From positions 188,655,122-188,719,121 of the forward strand of contig CP136069.1 of the NCBI GenBank assembly GCA_032622095.1: a stretch of 64,000 nt of DNA. Reading direction: 5' to 3'. Below the pieces are notes generated by a model. It was not told the DNA's origin and ran no database searches. It saw only the letters and a list, made by a program, of their open reading frames with translations. This document shows, in pieces, positions 12,101 to 27,100 of the stretch. Each line of letters starts with the position of its first letter. Within the stretch, counting starts at the first letter, position 1. The stretch is from Siphonodentalium dalli. Lineage: Eukaryota; Mollusca; Scaphopoda; Gadilida; Siphonodentaliidae. Position numbers and translations under genes: made by a program.

Positions 12101-15100
12101 GGAGTGTTTCACATCACTTTAATTACAGCAGATTTCATATCACATGAGTTGGTAAGTGACAAACCTGAGTTCAGTGTGTCTGTCATTTGCAGAATGAGGT
12201 CCCCAGAGGGTGAATTTACGGACGCTATCCCGCGTAGCTAGCATCACTAAATTCACCCTCTGGGGGCCTCATTCTGCTTAGGTCTCATCTTCTCTGGAAA
12301 GTTTCTTTATTGTCAAATTTCAATAGAAACTTCTTCAAATAGATTCTATTTCTTTTTTAGTTTAGTTTCTCTGTATCCCCAAATTGGCAGACGACACATT
12401 GCATAATTGAGGTTCCCAATGGGTGTACATCACAATGAGTCTATGTCTCCAATAGCAGATGAGGTCATGCAGAATGAGTTGATGCTAGCCCGATATGTGG
12501 GATAGCATCACTAAAATTCACTCTCTGAGGACCTCATTCTGCAATGACAGGCACACTAAACTCAGGCTTGGTAAATGACTGCTTTCATGATGATAACATA
12601 ATTGTGGTTAATATATGTCCATTATTAAATTTTAGACATTTTCAAACATTATTCTTAAAATATTGAGTAAAATATTGTCGATTTCATTGTAATACTGGTG
12701 ATTCTTTATCAAGAAGAATACATCATGAATTTCAAGTGACTGGTAGCGATCTATACCAGTGCTGATCATAAGCAGACAAAACACTTTGAGAATGCCAGGC
12801 CTCAGACTGGAGATTGGCGAATGAAAAACATTACTTCTCTGAATTGAAAATTCGGTCCAAGTGTATATCCAGAATCTATTTAACAGAACATCAAATGGAA
12901 ATAAATTCAATAAAAGTAATGCTAATATATATATTGAATTAGTATAAAATAACAGCATTTTATGTCTACCTTCCCTCCGCTTGTGGCTGGGGCACCTGGA
13001 GTAGTATCGTCACGGAAACGGAGTCCCATGTATATATCAGGAGGCAGAGCTCCGCCCTTTCGGGATTTATTATATTCTATCACAGCTTCATGGATTGGAT
13101 CAACACCTGGAAAAATACGGATCATAAGGTCAGAAAAATAAACATTCTCTCTTCATTATGTAGTTAAAATAAAAATCTTCCAAGAATTATGTTTTGTCTT
13201 GTTATAAATCAACTTCAAATAAAATATTACTTATTCACTTTCATATGAGAGTCATATTTTCCATCTCCAGAAAGTGTGGTAACCATGTTTAAGTTAAAGG
13301 GGTACTGTACACAGAGATAGGCAATTTTTTCTTTTACTCCCATTGAAATAACTTTCAAGTTAGATTGTGTTCGTGTTATATGAGTTTCGTATAAACCTAA
13401 TTTAGCGAAGAAAATATTGATCTTGAAAAGAAAAATATTACGATTTCAAACTACGCGCCATGTTTTTGACCTTCACCGGAGAAGACACAGGTCTCAGGAA
13501 GAACCGGAAGTTCATTGCTCACAGCTTCGATTGATGCATTCAATCTCTTCCGTCGAACAATCTCACTCCCTATAAAAGTACTTTACGCTTTATGACTCTT
13601 GTTTCTTTCTCCTTTTTTCCGAATTGGTTATAACGGGCCTTCCTTTTGCAGGTAACATGTTTTGTTTGCAACTCAATAATGTTCGCGAACGTTCGTCAAT
13701 AAAAGACACACAGCAGATGCGATTTCAAGAACGGTAACTCGTAATGGCATAATTCGCCATTTTATGACTCCAGCCATAAATGAATTTATATTAAATAATT
13801 CAATTTTACTTTTACGATAGCCTGTTAACCGGAACGTTTTGAGTAGACATCGTCAACTCAAATTAGTTATTTTATAATATAATATTCATATTAGATCGCT
13901 ATTGTCACCAGGAATTTATTGAAATTGGTGTCCAGTACCCCTTTAAGTTTAAATATGTTTAACCCTTTTTTTATTAGATGGATTCCCCCATCAGTTATAA
14001 AAGTAAATATTGGAACAGTCTATTATTCATTTGGAGGGATGTTCAGGAAATTTAAGCTGATGACAGCCAGACGAAAATATAATAAGTCAACAAATGACCT
14101 ATGGTGTACATATGGTCATTTGTTGAACTTACTATCTGAACATTTTCTAAGGGAACTAACAACTCATCCATGAGAATTTAGTATGGAAAGCGTTAAATGA
14201 TGTTGCCAAATAAACAAAACAGAAAATAAAATAAACAATTTAAATTTTTAGCATTGGTTTCAAGATTTGTGAAAATTCTGGAGTGTGTTTGTCAGAATTA
14301 ACAATTAATCGAGTGGAGCATTGAAGATTAAACTCAAATAAGCTACAAAATGTAGCCATATCACAAATGTTATAACTTACCGGTATCCTTGGTGATGGAT
14401 GTGGCGGCATCAGCTCTTCTGATTGGTTCGTCATCTGTTAGCATATCAGAGTCTTGCATCTCTCTCGTCATTGTGGCAAAATCCACCTGAAGTATGGCAA
14501 TAAAAACCTAGTTTCAGATTGATTTACATGGTAGCTTTGGTATGAATGATAAGCCTCTGCAGCATATATCTCATAATAGCCACAGGTAGCACTGCAGAAT
14601 TTCACTTGGCACAATGATTCACCATGTGTGGTCCTGTCTGTCTGACCTCAGCAGAGTAAATTCTGCAGTGCTACTAGGCTTTATTTGTTTGGAATCAGTT
14701 CAAGGGTTGTCCGATTTCAAAAGTGGGCACCTATTCATATATATCTTTGGTGATCTTCAACTCATCGATGCAGGAGATACATCAAATTAAAGGTGCTAAT
14801 ATGGTCTAAAGAATAGGGTTTGTGGCATTATTTCATTCACAGGGGATTTTCATGTATTTTGTTTGCAAGCGAGTCTATGATCAATATTGGTCTGATAGAT
14901 ACAAACCTGTTATAGAGGTTTTAAGGTGGATACTCGTGGTGGGGTTGTCGAACCAGGGGACCTGTAGTAATAGCATGCCAATACTAAATAAGTTCTACTC
15001 AATAGTTATTAACAGATAGCAAAAATGATATCAAAAAGTGACACAGGAAACAAAAGGAACTTAGGCTATGTCCCCTACTGTAGACAAGGGGGTCTAATAT

Positions 15101-18100
15101 GGAACATTATGAAATAGTGCAGTATATGAAGAACAAACAAACATAGGTAGTCAAGGACAATCACATCTGTTTATAACAGAGAAAAATTAAATTAATTAAG
15201 GCCATTAAAAATAAATACCTGTGTTCTCAGGCAATTATAAAGAGAAAATTGGATGAGGGAGGCTTTTTATTTTTTTCCAAGAATTCTGGAAAGTATTGCA
15301 TAAAGGGATATTTCTTAAAGGGAAAAATATCCCTCCAATTTCCAAGTATTATATCCTCCTTATTTTAAAATTAATCAAATATCTTCAAACCACAAGTTTT
15401 TGTTCCCAGAAAATGAAATTTTCGTGAAAAACAATCAAAATTTATGCTGGTGTAATTAAATCTATGAACAGTAAATTTTTGCCAATTATCACCTACCTTT
15501 TTGCCTTTTCTCTTAGCTAGTTGCTGCTGCATCTTCATGGCAAACCTATACTGTAGATCTGCATTACTCCCAGATGGAACACCCAGTTCTCGTTGGAACA
15601 GCAAGAATGCATCAAACATTCCTACAATGTCAAGTTAAAAAGAATGCATCAAACATTTCTACAATGTCAGTTAAGAATGCATCAAACATTCCTACAATGT
15701 CAAGTTAACAAAATTTACTGTCAACATTAAAAAATTTCAGATGTCATTTATAGACCATCAAAATGAGATATTTCGGAATTCAATCAAATTCTAAAATAAG
15801 TAAGAATACGTTTTTGTTTGAGTAACTGAAACATCTCATTCATGTCTGGAAAGAATATCAAATTTTCATGAGCGGTAGCTGCGAGTGAAAACTCATATCT
15901 CTTTCCAGACAGGAATGAGATGTTTCAGATACTCAAAAACAAAATTTGTGGGTGTTCTTTTTAATCTAAATTATGCACCTATATTAGGCATATAAAAAGG
16001 TGACCATCAGAAATGTTCTGTTATTGATTAGAAGGGATGTACAGGTGATATAAGCAGATTACAGATATAAAAGTGAGGAAGGAGTTGAACTTTTTATCTG
16101 AGGAAGGAGTTGAACTTATTATCTGAACATTTCCCATGGAACTTTATACTTTAGTATAGATATGGTTCAAGGGGTAAGTTTGGTTGTGGGTCAAAATGAA
16201 TTGATAACAGCATTACATTGTCTGGAACCTTACTCAAAATGATCATGTATGAAGACCAATATCAGAGGTTTACATTGTAATGGTCTGTTATTCATTTCAG
16301 GAGTTTGCAGGAAAAATAAGCAGACGACAGATAGTACAATTGCAGAAGGGTTCCTATTTATTATAGGGAAATAGTCGTTTGTTGAACTTGATACTAGTAA
16401 CTGCTCATCAATGAATATTTAGTGTAGAAAGGGTTAATATCACATACCTGGCGGCAAAGCGTAGCCATCATCCAGACTACTATGGGCATCTGAACTTTCA
16501 CTGTCACTCTCTTCTACTTCCTCCATTTCATCGACTTCTTCAGTCTTCTTTTCCTGCTCTACAACTTCACCCTCTACTGCTGGCATTATTTCAGTTTCTT
16601 CACTTGGTTCCCTACTCGACTGAGATAACGTTTTCCTGGGGGACTTTCTTGGAGTTATCTCTCTTGGTGTTGTTGCCTTTGAGGAAAAAAGTTTCTTTAT
16701 AATATTGAAAGAGCAGATTAAGAGATATTGTCTCATTTAGTTTATCAGTTTTATAAACATGATAATCATAGTCACTTATTGGAAGTTAGATGTTAACACT
16801 AGCTGAAAGCTATTGCAATCACCGTTATAAAGTTGGTGATGTTCACCCATTAGTCACCTCGATTATGATTTTTATCTTCTGCAAATTAGGGGATATAGAA
16901 ACTGAACAGAAGGGAAAAAGTAACTAAACACAATGTTAATTTGAGACTATAGATACCTCCCAGTAGATGAAGCCTAAGCAGAATGAGGTCCCCAGAGGTG
17001 AGTTTTGTGATGTAGCAGAGTAGCATCACTAATTTCACCCTCTGGGGACCTCATTCTGCAAATGGCAGACACACTATTTCAAGGCTTGTTAGCAGGATAA
17101 TATACCTAAATCCCATTAAAATCTAACCTTTGATTCCACTTCTTCTTTCTGTTTCTTTCTCCTGGGACTGAAAAAATATTATTTTCAAGATTGCTCAAGT
17201 TATGATTTAGACGATGCAAATATTGTGATTTCTAAGTCGAACAAAGACACATAAGACCATCATAAATCATTTGACAAAATTCGAACTTGGCCTGTGTTTT
17301 CTGATCTGTAAACCATTTACTAATTATCAAGAATTTTTTTTAAATATTGTTCAAGTTATCATCAGGACAAAACCAAAATATTAATTATTTCTGAGCCGAA
17401 AAATGGATATAACTCCATCAAAATTCGTTTGGATCATAATTGAACTTGGACTGCGTCATCTTAAAAGTGAACCATATATATAAGTAAAAAAGGGGCATAA
17501 CTCCGTCAATATTCATCGGACAGTGACCAGAATCGAATTTAACCTCAATAATGTGGTGCGTGTTCCTCACACCATGTTTCGTTATGATCAGATAATTTGA
17601 ACTGGAGTTAACGTCAGACAAGGAATCGGATGTACAGATGCAGCTGATTACAATAGTCATCCGAAAAGAGTCCAGACAACCCATGGTTGAGACAGACAGA
17701 CAGATGGACGGATGATGGAGAATCAGATGGGCTCTTCAAGAACAGGGTTATAATGATATAAATGTTAAAGTGATGTGAAACATGGTAATCAAATAGAAAT
17801 GGTGAATAATCTTGTTCAAAGTAGTAATTTTTACAAATAGTATATCCAAATTGACAACACACACAATCATTCTTATATATGAATTAAATGCAGTGACTCT
17901 CGATGGCTCAATTGTTTTCGTTAGTTTATCGCCAATTGATGCGTCCCGAATCGAGTAGTAAATATTTACAATTGAGCAAGCCTTGAAATAGGGTGTCTGT
18001 CATTTGCAGAATGAGGTGTAAGCAGAAGGTGAATTTAGTGATACTACCCGGCATAGTGGGCTAGCATCACCAAATTCACCCTCTAGGAACCTCATTCTGC

Positions 18101-21100
18101 TGAGGTGTAAGCAGAATGAGGTCCCCAGAGGGTGAATTTGGTGATGCTCGCACGCTATGCGGGGTAGCATCACGAAATTCACCCTCTGGGGACCTCATTC
18201 TGCAAATGACAGACACCCTATTTCAAGGCTTGCAATTGAGCGTAGTTCTGACGATGTTTTCTATGGAGTGGTACGGTCGATTTGCTTCAAATTTTCGGCG
18301 ATATTAGTAGAATGTTACATTCCTCCAGTTGTCATATCACCTGAATACTAACTTATCAGTTTCACGCACCCGAACAAGTACATAATATGTCGTTAAAATA
18401 AGCTTACCTTTTGACAGGTTTTTCTTCAAAGTGAAGAAGTTTCTGCCCGATCTCCCTGTCATGAACTTCGACCTGTGATTTCATGAAATGTTCATGGAAC
18501 TGCTTGGTGTACTTATCTAATCTGTTTTCAACTTTCTGCCTCTCGTAAATGTGGGCTGCCAAGGCGTTAGGATCAACATGCTGTCCGAGTCGATTCACGC
18601 TGTCCAGTGGTTTCTCGTCAGTAATTCGCAGTAACGGCATACCAGCAGGTGGTCCAGTTGGCTTGTTAGTTTGAGTTATTTTATAGCCATCTACAGGTGG
18701 TGCTTGGTGAATATGATCTAACGAATGGCCGACTGTTTGGCTGTTTGGGAACACAGGACCATAGTTATTATCGAGTCTGAGCAGTGGGATGCGTATACCA
18801 GGTCCTTGCATTTTATTGTCATTTTGAGGTTTGTCATCCCATGCTGTTGGAATAACAGGTAGTTTGAATCTGATCTGATCGCTTTCCTGGATTCCTGGAT
18901 ACATGTTAATGTTCCCCTGATTCTGAGCGTAAGACCTCTGTGCAATTGATTTGACAATGTTCTCGGTCCCCAGTGACCCTGTAACATATAGCAAAAAGTT
19001 GTTTTTTAAATTCATTAACGAAAAACCAAAAAATAACAGAACATGGGACACATAAATTGAAAATCACGCACTCACATTCACAAGAATACTCCCAAGTGAG
19101 ATGATCTCAATGGGCAATTCTCTCATTTGCAGCATTATGAAGATAAAAAGCGTATATTATAGTAGATAGGTACTGAGAATAATTGATAAACCATTCTGCT
19201 GGCTCGCGGGGATACACAATGCTCATGGCACTTGTATGTGAGTTAATTATACTGAAGCGTTGTTGCTCAATTTTGTGAGAAAGTTGTGATTGATTCGATC
19301 ACATAAGAGACAGCTTGGACTTTAGGCAAAAACATTTTATTATTATTATAATGTACTGATCTCATGCAAGGGCATTGTTCAACATCCACCATTGGAGAAC
19401 AAGCCTGGAATAGTGTGTCTGACATTTGCAAAATGAGGTTCCCAGAGGGTGAATTAAGTGATGTTACATTGCACAGTGGGCTAACATCACTAAATTCACC
19501 CTCTGGGGACCTCATTCTGCTTTGGTCTCATCTTCTGAGAAGTAGCTAAAGTCTCAAATTAACATTGTTTTTAGTTACTTTTTCCCTTCTGTTCAGTTTC
19601 TACATCCCCTAATTTTCAGAAGATAAATGCATAATCGAGGTGACTAATGGGTGAACATCACCAACATCAACTGGAGAAATTCAATCTGATCCGAGATCTC
19701 CCATAACAGTTGAGACCTAAGCAGAATGAGGTTCCCAGAGGGTGAATTTGGTGATGCTAGCCCACAGTGGAGAAAGTTAATGCATTTATTCCTGAATACA
19801 GATCTAAGAATTTACTTTTGAATGGTCTAATCTTTATGTATAGAAACATTCAGATAAATGGTCTATTCTTTATGTGTAGAAAGATTCAGATAACATAAGC
19901 AAATGACAGGCAGAGAATGCCCAATGGATTCATTCATTAGTACTGACATTCCGATCATCAGTACAGTTAACAACCTAAAGTTGTTATTCGCTAACTTATT
20001 TGCTAAATATTCAAAAGATTTTTAATAGGCTGCATTTTTTTTTACATATACGTGAATTTAATATATGAGAAATGTGACAAACTGCTCATAAATATACTAC
20101 CATAAAAATCGATTTTATGATTTCATGACTGACAAAAGGTAGACAATGGATATTTGAATCCAAATTTATGTAAGCTTTATTGCTATGATCCTGATCTATG
20201 TAATTCATAGCCATGATATTATAAAAGCTGTCATAATATTTCAGACCTATAAAATACACCCACCCAAAATTCATGCCTATCATTGCCACAGTATCATAAA
20301 AAAGATTGATAAATAATTGATTGGTACCATCAAAATTTCACATGTATTTGAAACTGCCGAATGTCCAACAAACATTCCACTGCCATTAAAAAAGAATGCT
20401 CCGAACATTCCATATCCTTTTAAAAATTTAAACTTTCAACATGGAACAATATTATCATCAAATTGTTATTTTTCTGACATATACTATATGCTAGCAGGGG
20501 GTTTGGGGGTGTCTCTGGACTACTGGATTGGAGTAGGTGGCAAAGAAGCCAATGAAAGCATTTCAGAGCAAAAGGCATTTCAATCATTTTAACTATTAAC
20601 TATCAACTATAAAGGTAAATAACACAACCACTAATATTTTATCTATATTAGGCCAAAAAAAAAAGAGTTTTGGTTCTCGGGCAATTTTTTTTTCAAATCA
20701 ATGAGGGAGGGAGGGTTTTATTTTTATTTTTATTTTTTTCTGCGCATAGTAAGCATGGACAAAGATACCTTCCTCTGTCTAGTAATAACCAGAAATGTAG
20801 AGGGAACTGTTATGCATATAAACTCATTTAGTCTTATATAAAAATGACATTGTACTACCAGTATATGACTGGGATTACCTAACATTATATAATGCCCCTG
20901 ACATTAACTACTGTTATTGTTGTCTAAAAACTGATACCTCCCCATTCTAATATGTGATCCTGAATTTAGTCCTGTGCCTTTCAATTGTATAAAGTTACAA
21001 TTAGTGTAAGTTGTTCACAATGACTAATTGTAAGAAGAGCATGAGGATCAGCTAATCATTTTCTTAATTGTAGTCATCTACTTCATGTTGTAAGCCTGCA

Positions 21101-24100
21101 AGTCACTCTTTAACACATTACATGTTAGAGCTCAATGCACACTAATATTCAACACATATCTACTATGGACATGTTGATAAAATAAAAAAAATAAAAATTC
21201 TTTAAAAAAATAAAAAATTCATAAGTTTGTTTGTCATAACATCAGGCATTGCAATAAAAAGATCTAATGCGGCCCTTTTTATTCAATGCGGCGGGGCCTG
21301 AGAACCAAAACCTTTCTTTTTTTTGGCCTTAATATTACAGGAGATCATTTTTGGCTAACCGTATGTTGAAAGCATTCCAAAACCTCAGAAAAATGAATTC
21401 AAGCAAATTCTAATTTCATTTTCTCTTCTATTACTGGAAGTGGTAAATTAAATTATACTGATTTTATTACTCAATAAATCTAAATTTTTACTTTTACAAC
21501 CTACAGTTAGGTATTTTAACTAGGATAACTTATTTTAACTTGCATAAAATTTATATTATATTAAATTTGTATGTGTTTAATTTATCATACTTGTTTTAAG
21601 TCAGTCAAAAGCTTGTGTTTGTATAATGTTTTTGACTCCGACCTTTAAATAAAAATTATCTTATCTTATCTTTACAGGTGCAATGCCTTATATGCGATAT
21701 TTACCAGGAATTAGATTTTCCTTGTTTCTATATTTATCCTGCCGACTTTGTCCCGAGACACTGGAATCAAAAGGGTTAACATCATTCTGTAGATGCTTGA
21801 GCTCCTGTAACACAGCTCGACTATTGAATGGTTGCGGTGGCTGTCTCGGTTTCGGAGGCGAATGATCCAAATCATTCAGATGCAGCGTACTACTCTCTCC
21901 TAATGTTGTGTCTGTCTGCAAGTTTGGATTTCTCATGCTTCGGCTCTCCATACGTTCATGGCCTGTTTCATCCAAAGCACCAATCATGGCCATCATACTT
22001 TTGTGCTGCACCTAGAATGGAGACATTTACAAATGGAATAGTGATTAAAACAATATGTATTTGCCTCAATTAATATTAAAATTATGATGAACAACATTTT
22101 GATGATGAAAACATGAGTAGAATAGAAAAGGGGAAGAGGATCTAGCAGCAAGCAGATATATGATTTTGTTGAGCTATCTCATCAGGCATTTTATTTCAAT
22201 GGCCTAATGCAGAAATAGTGTGTCTCATTTGCAGACTGTGCTCCCCAGAGGGTGAAATTAGTGATGCAAATTAAAGTAAATGTATGTAAATGAAAGATTC
22301 GCTAAAAGAGTTACCTAATGTTGTATACAAATTTTTGTAATTGCTTTGCAACTTATGATAGAAAACCCCGGATTTGAAATAATTCAAAATCAACAAACCT
22401 CCATCATTCTCTTGAGTTCACCCCTCACTATATGCTTCAATTGATTGGATAAGTCACCGTTTTGACCATGCCCCCGTTGTGGAGATATCTCTCGACTGGA
22501 CCAATTACTCCCCCTGACAGGGCTTCTAGAATCCTGTCTAGTTCTCTGGGAATGTTGATGGCTGTGACGGTCTCTTTTAGGTGAGTTTCCCGTTCTGTGA
22601 GGAGAGTGACTTGGTCCCCGGTGGCTTGAGTTTATATTTTGTTCTGGCGATCTGTGGTGATTTTTCCTGCCTTGTTTGAATAATGAATTCGCGGTTTTCT
22701 TCTGACTGCCCGGATGCTTGGAGTCTGAAACATCCTTCTCATTTAAACTTAACTTATCAAGGCTTTCAGTGCTGAAAACATAAATAACATTATAAAAATT
22801 AAAGTGTCAAATGTAGCTCAACTTGGAGAGGGATTAATTTGGAAAATGTTATGCAGTTAATGGGAGGATTAACCCTTCCACGACTCGAGCTTCCTGAAAT
22901 ATTGCGAAAACCATGTGTCAATGCATTTTCTTTTATATGTGAGTCTCCCATAGGGAGTCTTGCATATATACAAGAATACATTGGCCTAACAATATTTACA
23001 TTGACCTTGTAAGCCAGTGCATTGATATTTCATGCTGCACCAATGCAGCTCCCATCATGAAAGGGTTAAGAATATAAAGGAAAGTTAATGTAATACCATG
23101 AAGGGATTGAATTAATAATGAAATGAAAGTGTCAATGACACTGTATCTCAACATGGAGAAGGGATTATGTGATACATTATGTTTAATGGAATGATATTAA
23201 GGAATGTGGAAAGTTGAAATAAAAGTAATACTAGAGGTCAACCCGGAGAGCTATATGAAGTTTGGGATCAAATAGATGAAAAATGTTGGCTGCAGTGCAT
23301 GCCAAAGTATTTTGTCATGCAATGAGTAAAATCATAATTGGCTGCCAGCAGCCATGTTTTTCATGGAAAATTGTCCTTAATCGATTCTAAACATGCCAGT
23401 AAGTTTGAAAAATAAGACATTTTTCTGGTCTGCTGATCCACTACTTGGTGAACCACAACTAAAATAGAAAGTAACGAAGCACACCAAGTTGATCTAGAAT
23501 TGTTTCCAACCTTTTGCTCGCCGGGAATAGCTCAGTATGTGTCTGGATTATTGACTTTGAAATAAAATTCTGTGGCTATAGGTTATCAATATCTCTTAAT
23601 GTATTTGGCTTGAAAAAACTTCTTCTTATGCCTCTCAGACACCTGCCCCACATCAAAATATGGCCAGCAGAAAATAAAAATTAGAAGATATCCTGCCGCT
23701 TGACAAAAGACATAAATTTATCTAGACACTTTTCAACTTGTATTTGATATTTCCATGTGTTATTTCTCATTATATTAAAGTCTTCTTACTGTATGTCTTA
23801 GGATTATACAACAGACTGTAACATTTAAATTGTATTTAATCATGAGAAGTAATTTTTCTTATCCAACAATGTTTTTCAATAATATAAATCTGAGAAATTT
23901 TGGTCAGCCAGGTAATTTTTTGGCTAAAAATCTGCCTGCTGCCTGTCCATTTTGTTAAAAAAGAGTGTCTGAAAAACAGATAATTAATTTTGTGTGGCCT
24001 TTGAGATCTTTTAAAGATGACGGACTCACCTTCTAATGATATCGAGAGTGTGTCGTAAATCACCTTCCAGTTCATCTGATGCCAGAGAGCTCAAGTTTAG

Positions 24101-27100
24101 TGAACTACTGTCTGATCTAAAAATTACAAATGATCAAATCAATAAACTCCAATCAGTCTGTTTCAGAGTGATTCTATTATTAGACATGCTCCCGTCACCC
24201 AGTACTCCAATGTTAGACCTGCTCCCATCAACCAATACTCCAATGTTAGACCTGCTCCCATCAACCAATACTCCAATGTTAGACCTGCTCCCATCAACCA
24301 ATACTCCAATGTTAGACCTGCTCCCATCAACCAATACTCCAATGTTAGACCTGCTCCCATCAACCAATACTCCAATGTTAGACCTGCTCCCGTCACCCAA
24401 TACTCCAATGTTAGACATGCTCCCGTCACCCAATACTCCACTGTTAGACCTGCTCCCATCAACCAATACTCCAATGTTAGACCTGCTCCCATCAACCAAT
24501 ACTCCAATGTTAGACCTGCTCCCGTCACCCAATACTCCAATGTTAGACATGCTCCCGTCACCCAATACTCCACTGTTAGACCTGCTCCCATCAACCCAGT
24601 ACTCCAACGCTATTTCACTATCCAGCGCTTACTATAAAAAAATAACATAAATTTGCTTATTTTGGGTATGGTGACGCCAGGCTCCATTCTACCCATAATT
24701 AAATTATCATAAAGGTTAATTTTCATCGTTATACCCGATTGTATTATTTCCAGTTGTTACCATACACAGAAATTGTCATATATTGCCAAACTACCTGACT
24801 TAGAGATTATTTTCTAGACAGGCTCTTATCTGCAAAGAAGGATTCTCATAGTCACTACAAATAAACTCGATCAGCTGAATTTTGACATGTTTCTTCTGCT
24901 ATACATACATGTACCTTAGCCCCACAACTATGGCCTCCACAACATAATACTAAAAGCTGGCAAAGGGATTTTCACTTATGAACTTGTGTTATTTTGTATT
25001 TTATAATTGTTAAATTTTTTTGTTGGCTTCAGACTTCTGACCTTATAAAGCCATACCTGATTATGAGTGCTACATACCAAATAATATACAAAGCATAAAT
25101 AAACATCGGCCAAAATTTGTTTTAATCTAACGGTAAGGCATGTCACTCTTCACCTTAAGAGGGCCTTTATATAAAATAGTATATGTAAATTGAATAAAAT
25201 TCATAGAGTTAAAGCTCTGAAATTCCTCAAATTAAATCATCTTGTATTAAATGAAAAATAATAAATGTTTCTGTTGACCAAACTCTTAAAATTGCATATA
25301 AAATTGCAGGATTTTGTACTTTAAAACTGTCTGCATGTCTTTGAAATCATAAGTTGTTTTTTATTAAATACATAAAGATAATGAAAAGCATCCTATACCC
25401 TTGTTGCATTTTATTTTATATTTGTCTGAGAACATATACAATGATATAAAGTGACATATTTGTCCCGAAAAAAATTTCACAAATTATATTCTATTAACAA
25501 AAAGTTCAATAATGTGTGTCACTCCGTCAAAAATAATTACACAAAACAAGTATTATGTGGGTATCCTTCCCCCCCCCCCCCCAAAGCTGTGCTATCACCA
25601 TACCAAAGAACAAATAAATACAAACATTCACACCAGAGTTACAAGGTGAAATACTCATACTGACAGATAGATGGAGTCCTTGATCATACATACATACCAT
25701 GAACCTCCTCTGCCCCCCCCCCCCCACCAGCCCCCTGTGGCCATAATAAATAAGCAACAAGCATAATAGTAAGCAACTACAGTTACATGTACTTACTCAT
25801 CTAGGACCTTTTCATAAGCATCTGTCACCTGCCTGAATTCGTACTCCTGGGACATGCCTGGCTGGAATGTCAATTGTGCGCTATGTCCATAAGAACTTCT
25901 TAATGTCGACACATTATAAGACGTTTCCTTCCTCCCCTGAAGAGAGTCTACAGAACTTCTTACAAAAGATCCAGGCCTTTCTTCATTGGCAGTGTCTGTC
26001 AGCTCAGCATTCTGACGTCGCAAACCCTTTTTACCTTTCCTCGACCTACGACCAGATGATTCTTGATGCAAGCTTTCCTGGGTCTGTGTCGTCTGAACCC
26101 CTTCTTGCGTAACAGTTGGGCTATTTTCGCTCAAAATGTTAGCCGAACTTAGAGAGTTATCCTTCCTTTGAGATGGATCAGATGTGTATTTATTTTCTAT
26201 GAGCCACAGCGCCATGACAACGAGCTCAGACTGAACCTGTATCTTCATGATTGGACGTAATCCTAAAGCCACCTCCCCCTTCCAATTCAATCCCAATGCA
26301 TGCTGTTTATTACTCCATCCAGAAATCCATTTCAAAACCTCACTAATATATTTATATCTCTTCCCGAAATCAATATTCAAATTCACAGCTGCGTCGTCAG
26401 CGCTTTGTTGCCTATAGAGTACATCATTTGCCTGTGCATACTTTGACGCCAACTCATTAACATCTAGTGATCTCTGATCAGTGCTAAGGTTCTGGTTTGA
26501 ATCTGTTCGTATAATATCGCCGTTTCGTCTATTAGTATCCACCTGGCTGATGTTCACTTTACTGGCGATCACGTCACTTGAACTGTTACTTCGAAATAGC
26601 CCCCTCTGCTGCTGAGGCCCTCTGGGAGTGATCTCCGCTTCCTGATTGCTTTGAATGCTATCCTTCCTATGGAAGCTGTCTCGGGGAGTAAGAATCCCTA
26701 CACTACCTTGTCGATTCAAGATGACGGGTTTGTTTGACATAGCTTTGAATTCTTTCTTCGATATCTGTTCCCAGAATATAATGAGAAGAGGTGCAGCTGT
26801 TTTATTCCCGTTTCCGTTTGCGGTTTCAAGATGTTTTGAAAAAGTCACAGAGAGAAAGGTGTCCATGAACTCGACGTAGGACAACTTGCTTTCAAAATAT
26901 CTCGATCCAACATGTATTTTTTGAAGAACGTGTTCATTTTTATGTCTCACTTGTGGCTCAAACACAAACTCTTCATAGCTATTGTAGGTCTTCTTCCGCT
27001 TCCGAAGAATTTTTTGAAACACCATACATTGCTTATCAAAATAAACTGCCAATGATTTCCCTTTTGGTGAAGCCTGTAAAAATGTAACAGATCTTCGGCA

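Noticed and set aside
24134-24650. Long repetitive ORFs (up to 204 aa) on both strands
   Set aside because: A 33-bp tandem repeat keeps all frames open; no splice structure or conserved domain supports translation.
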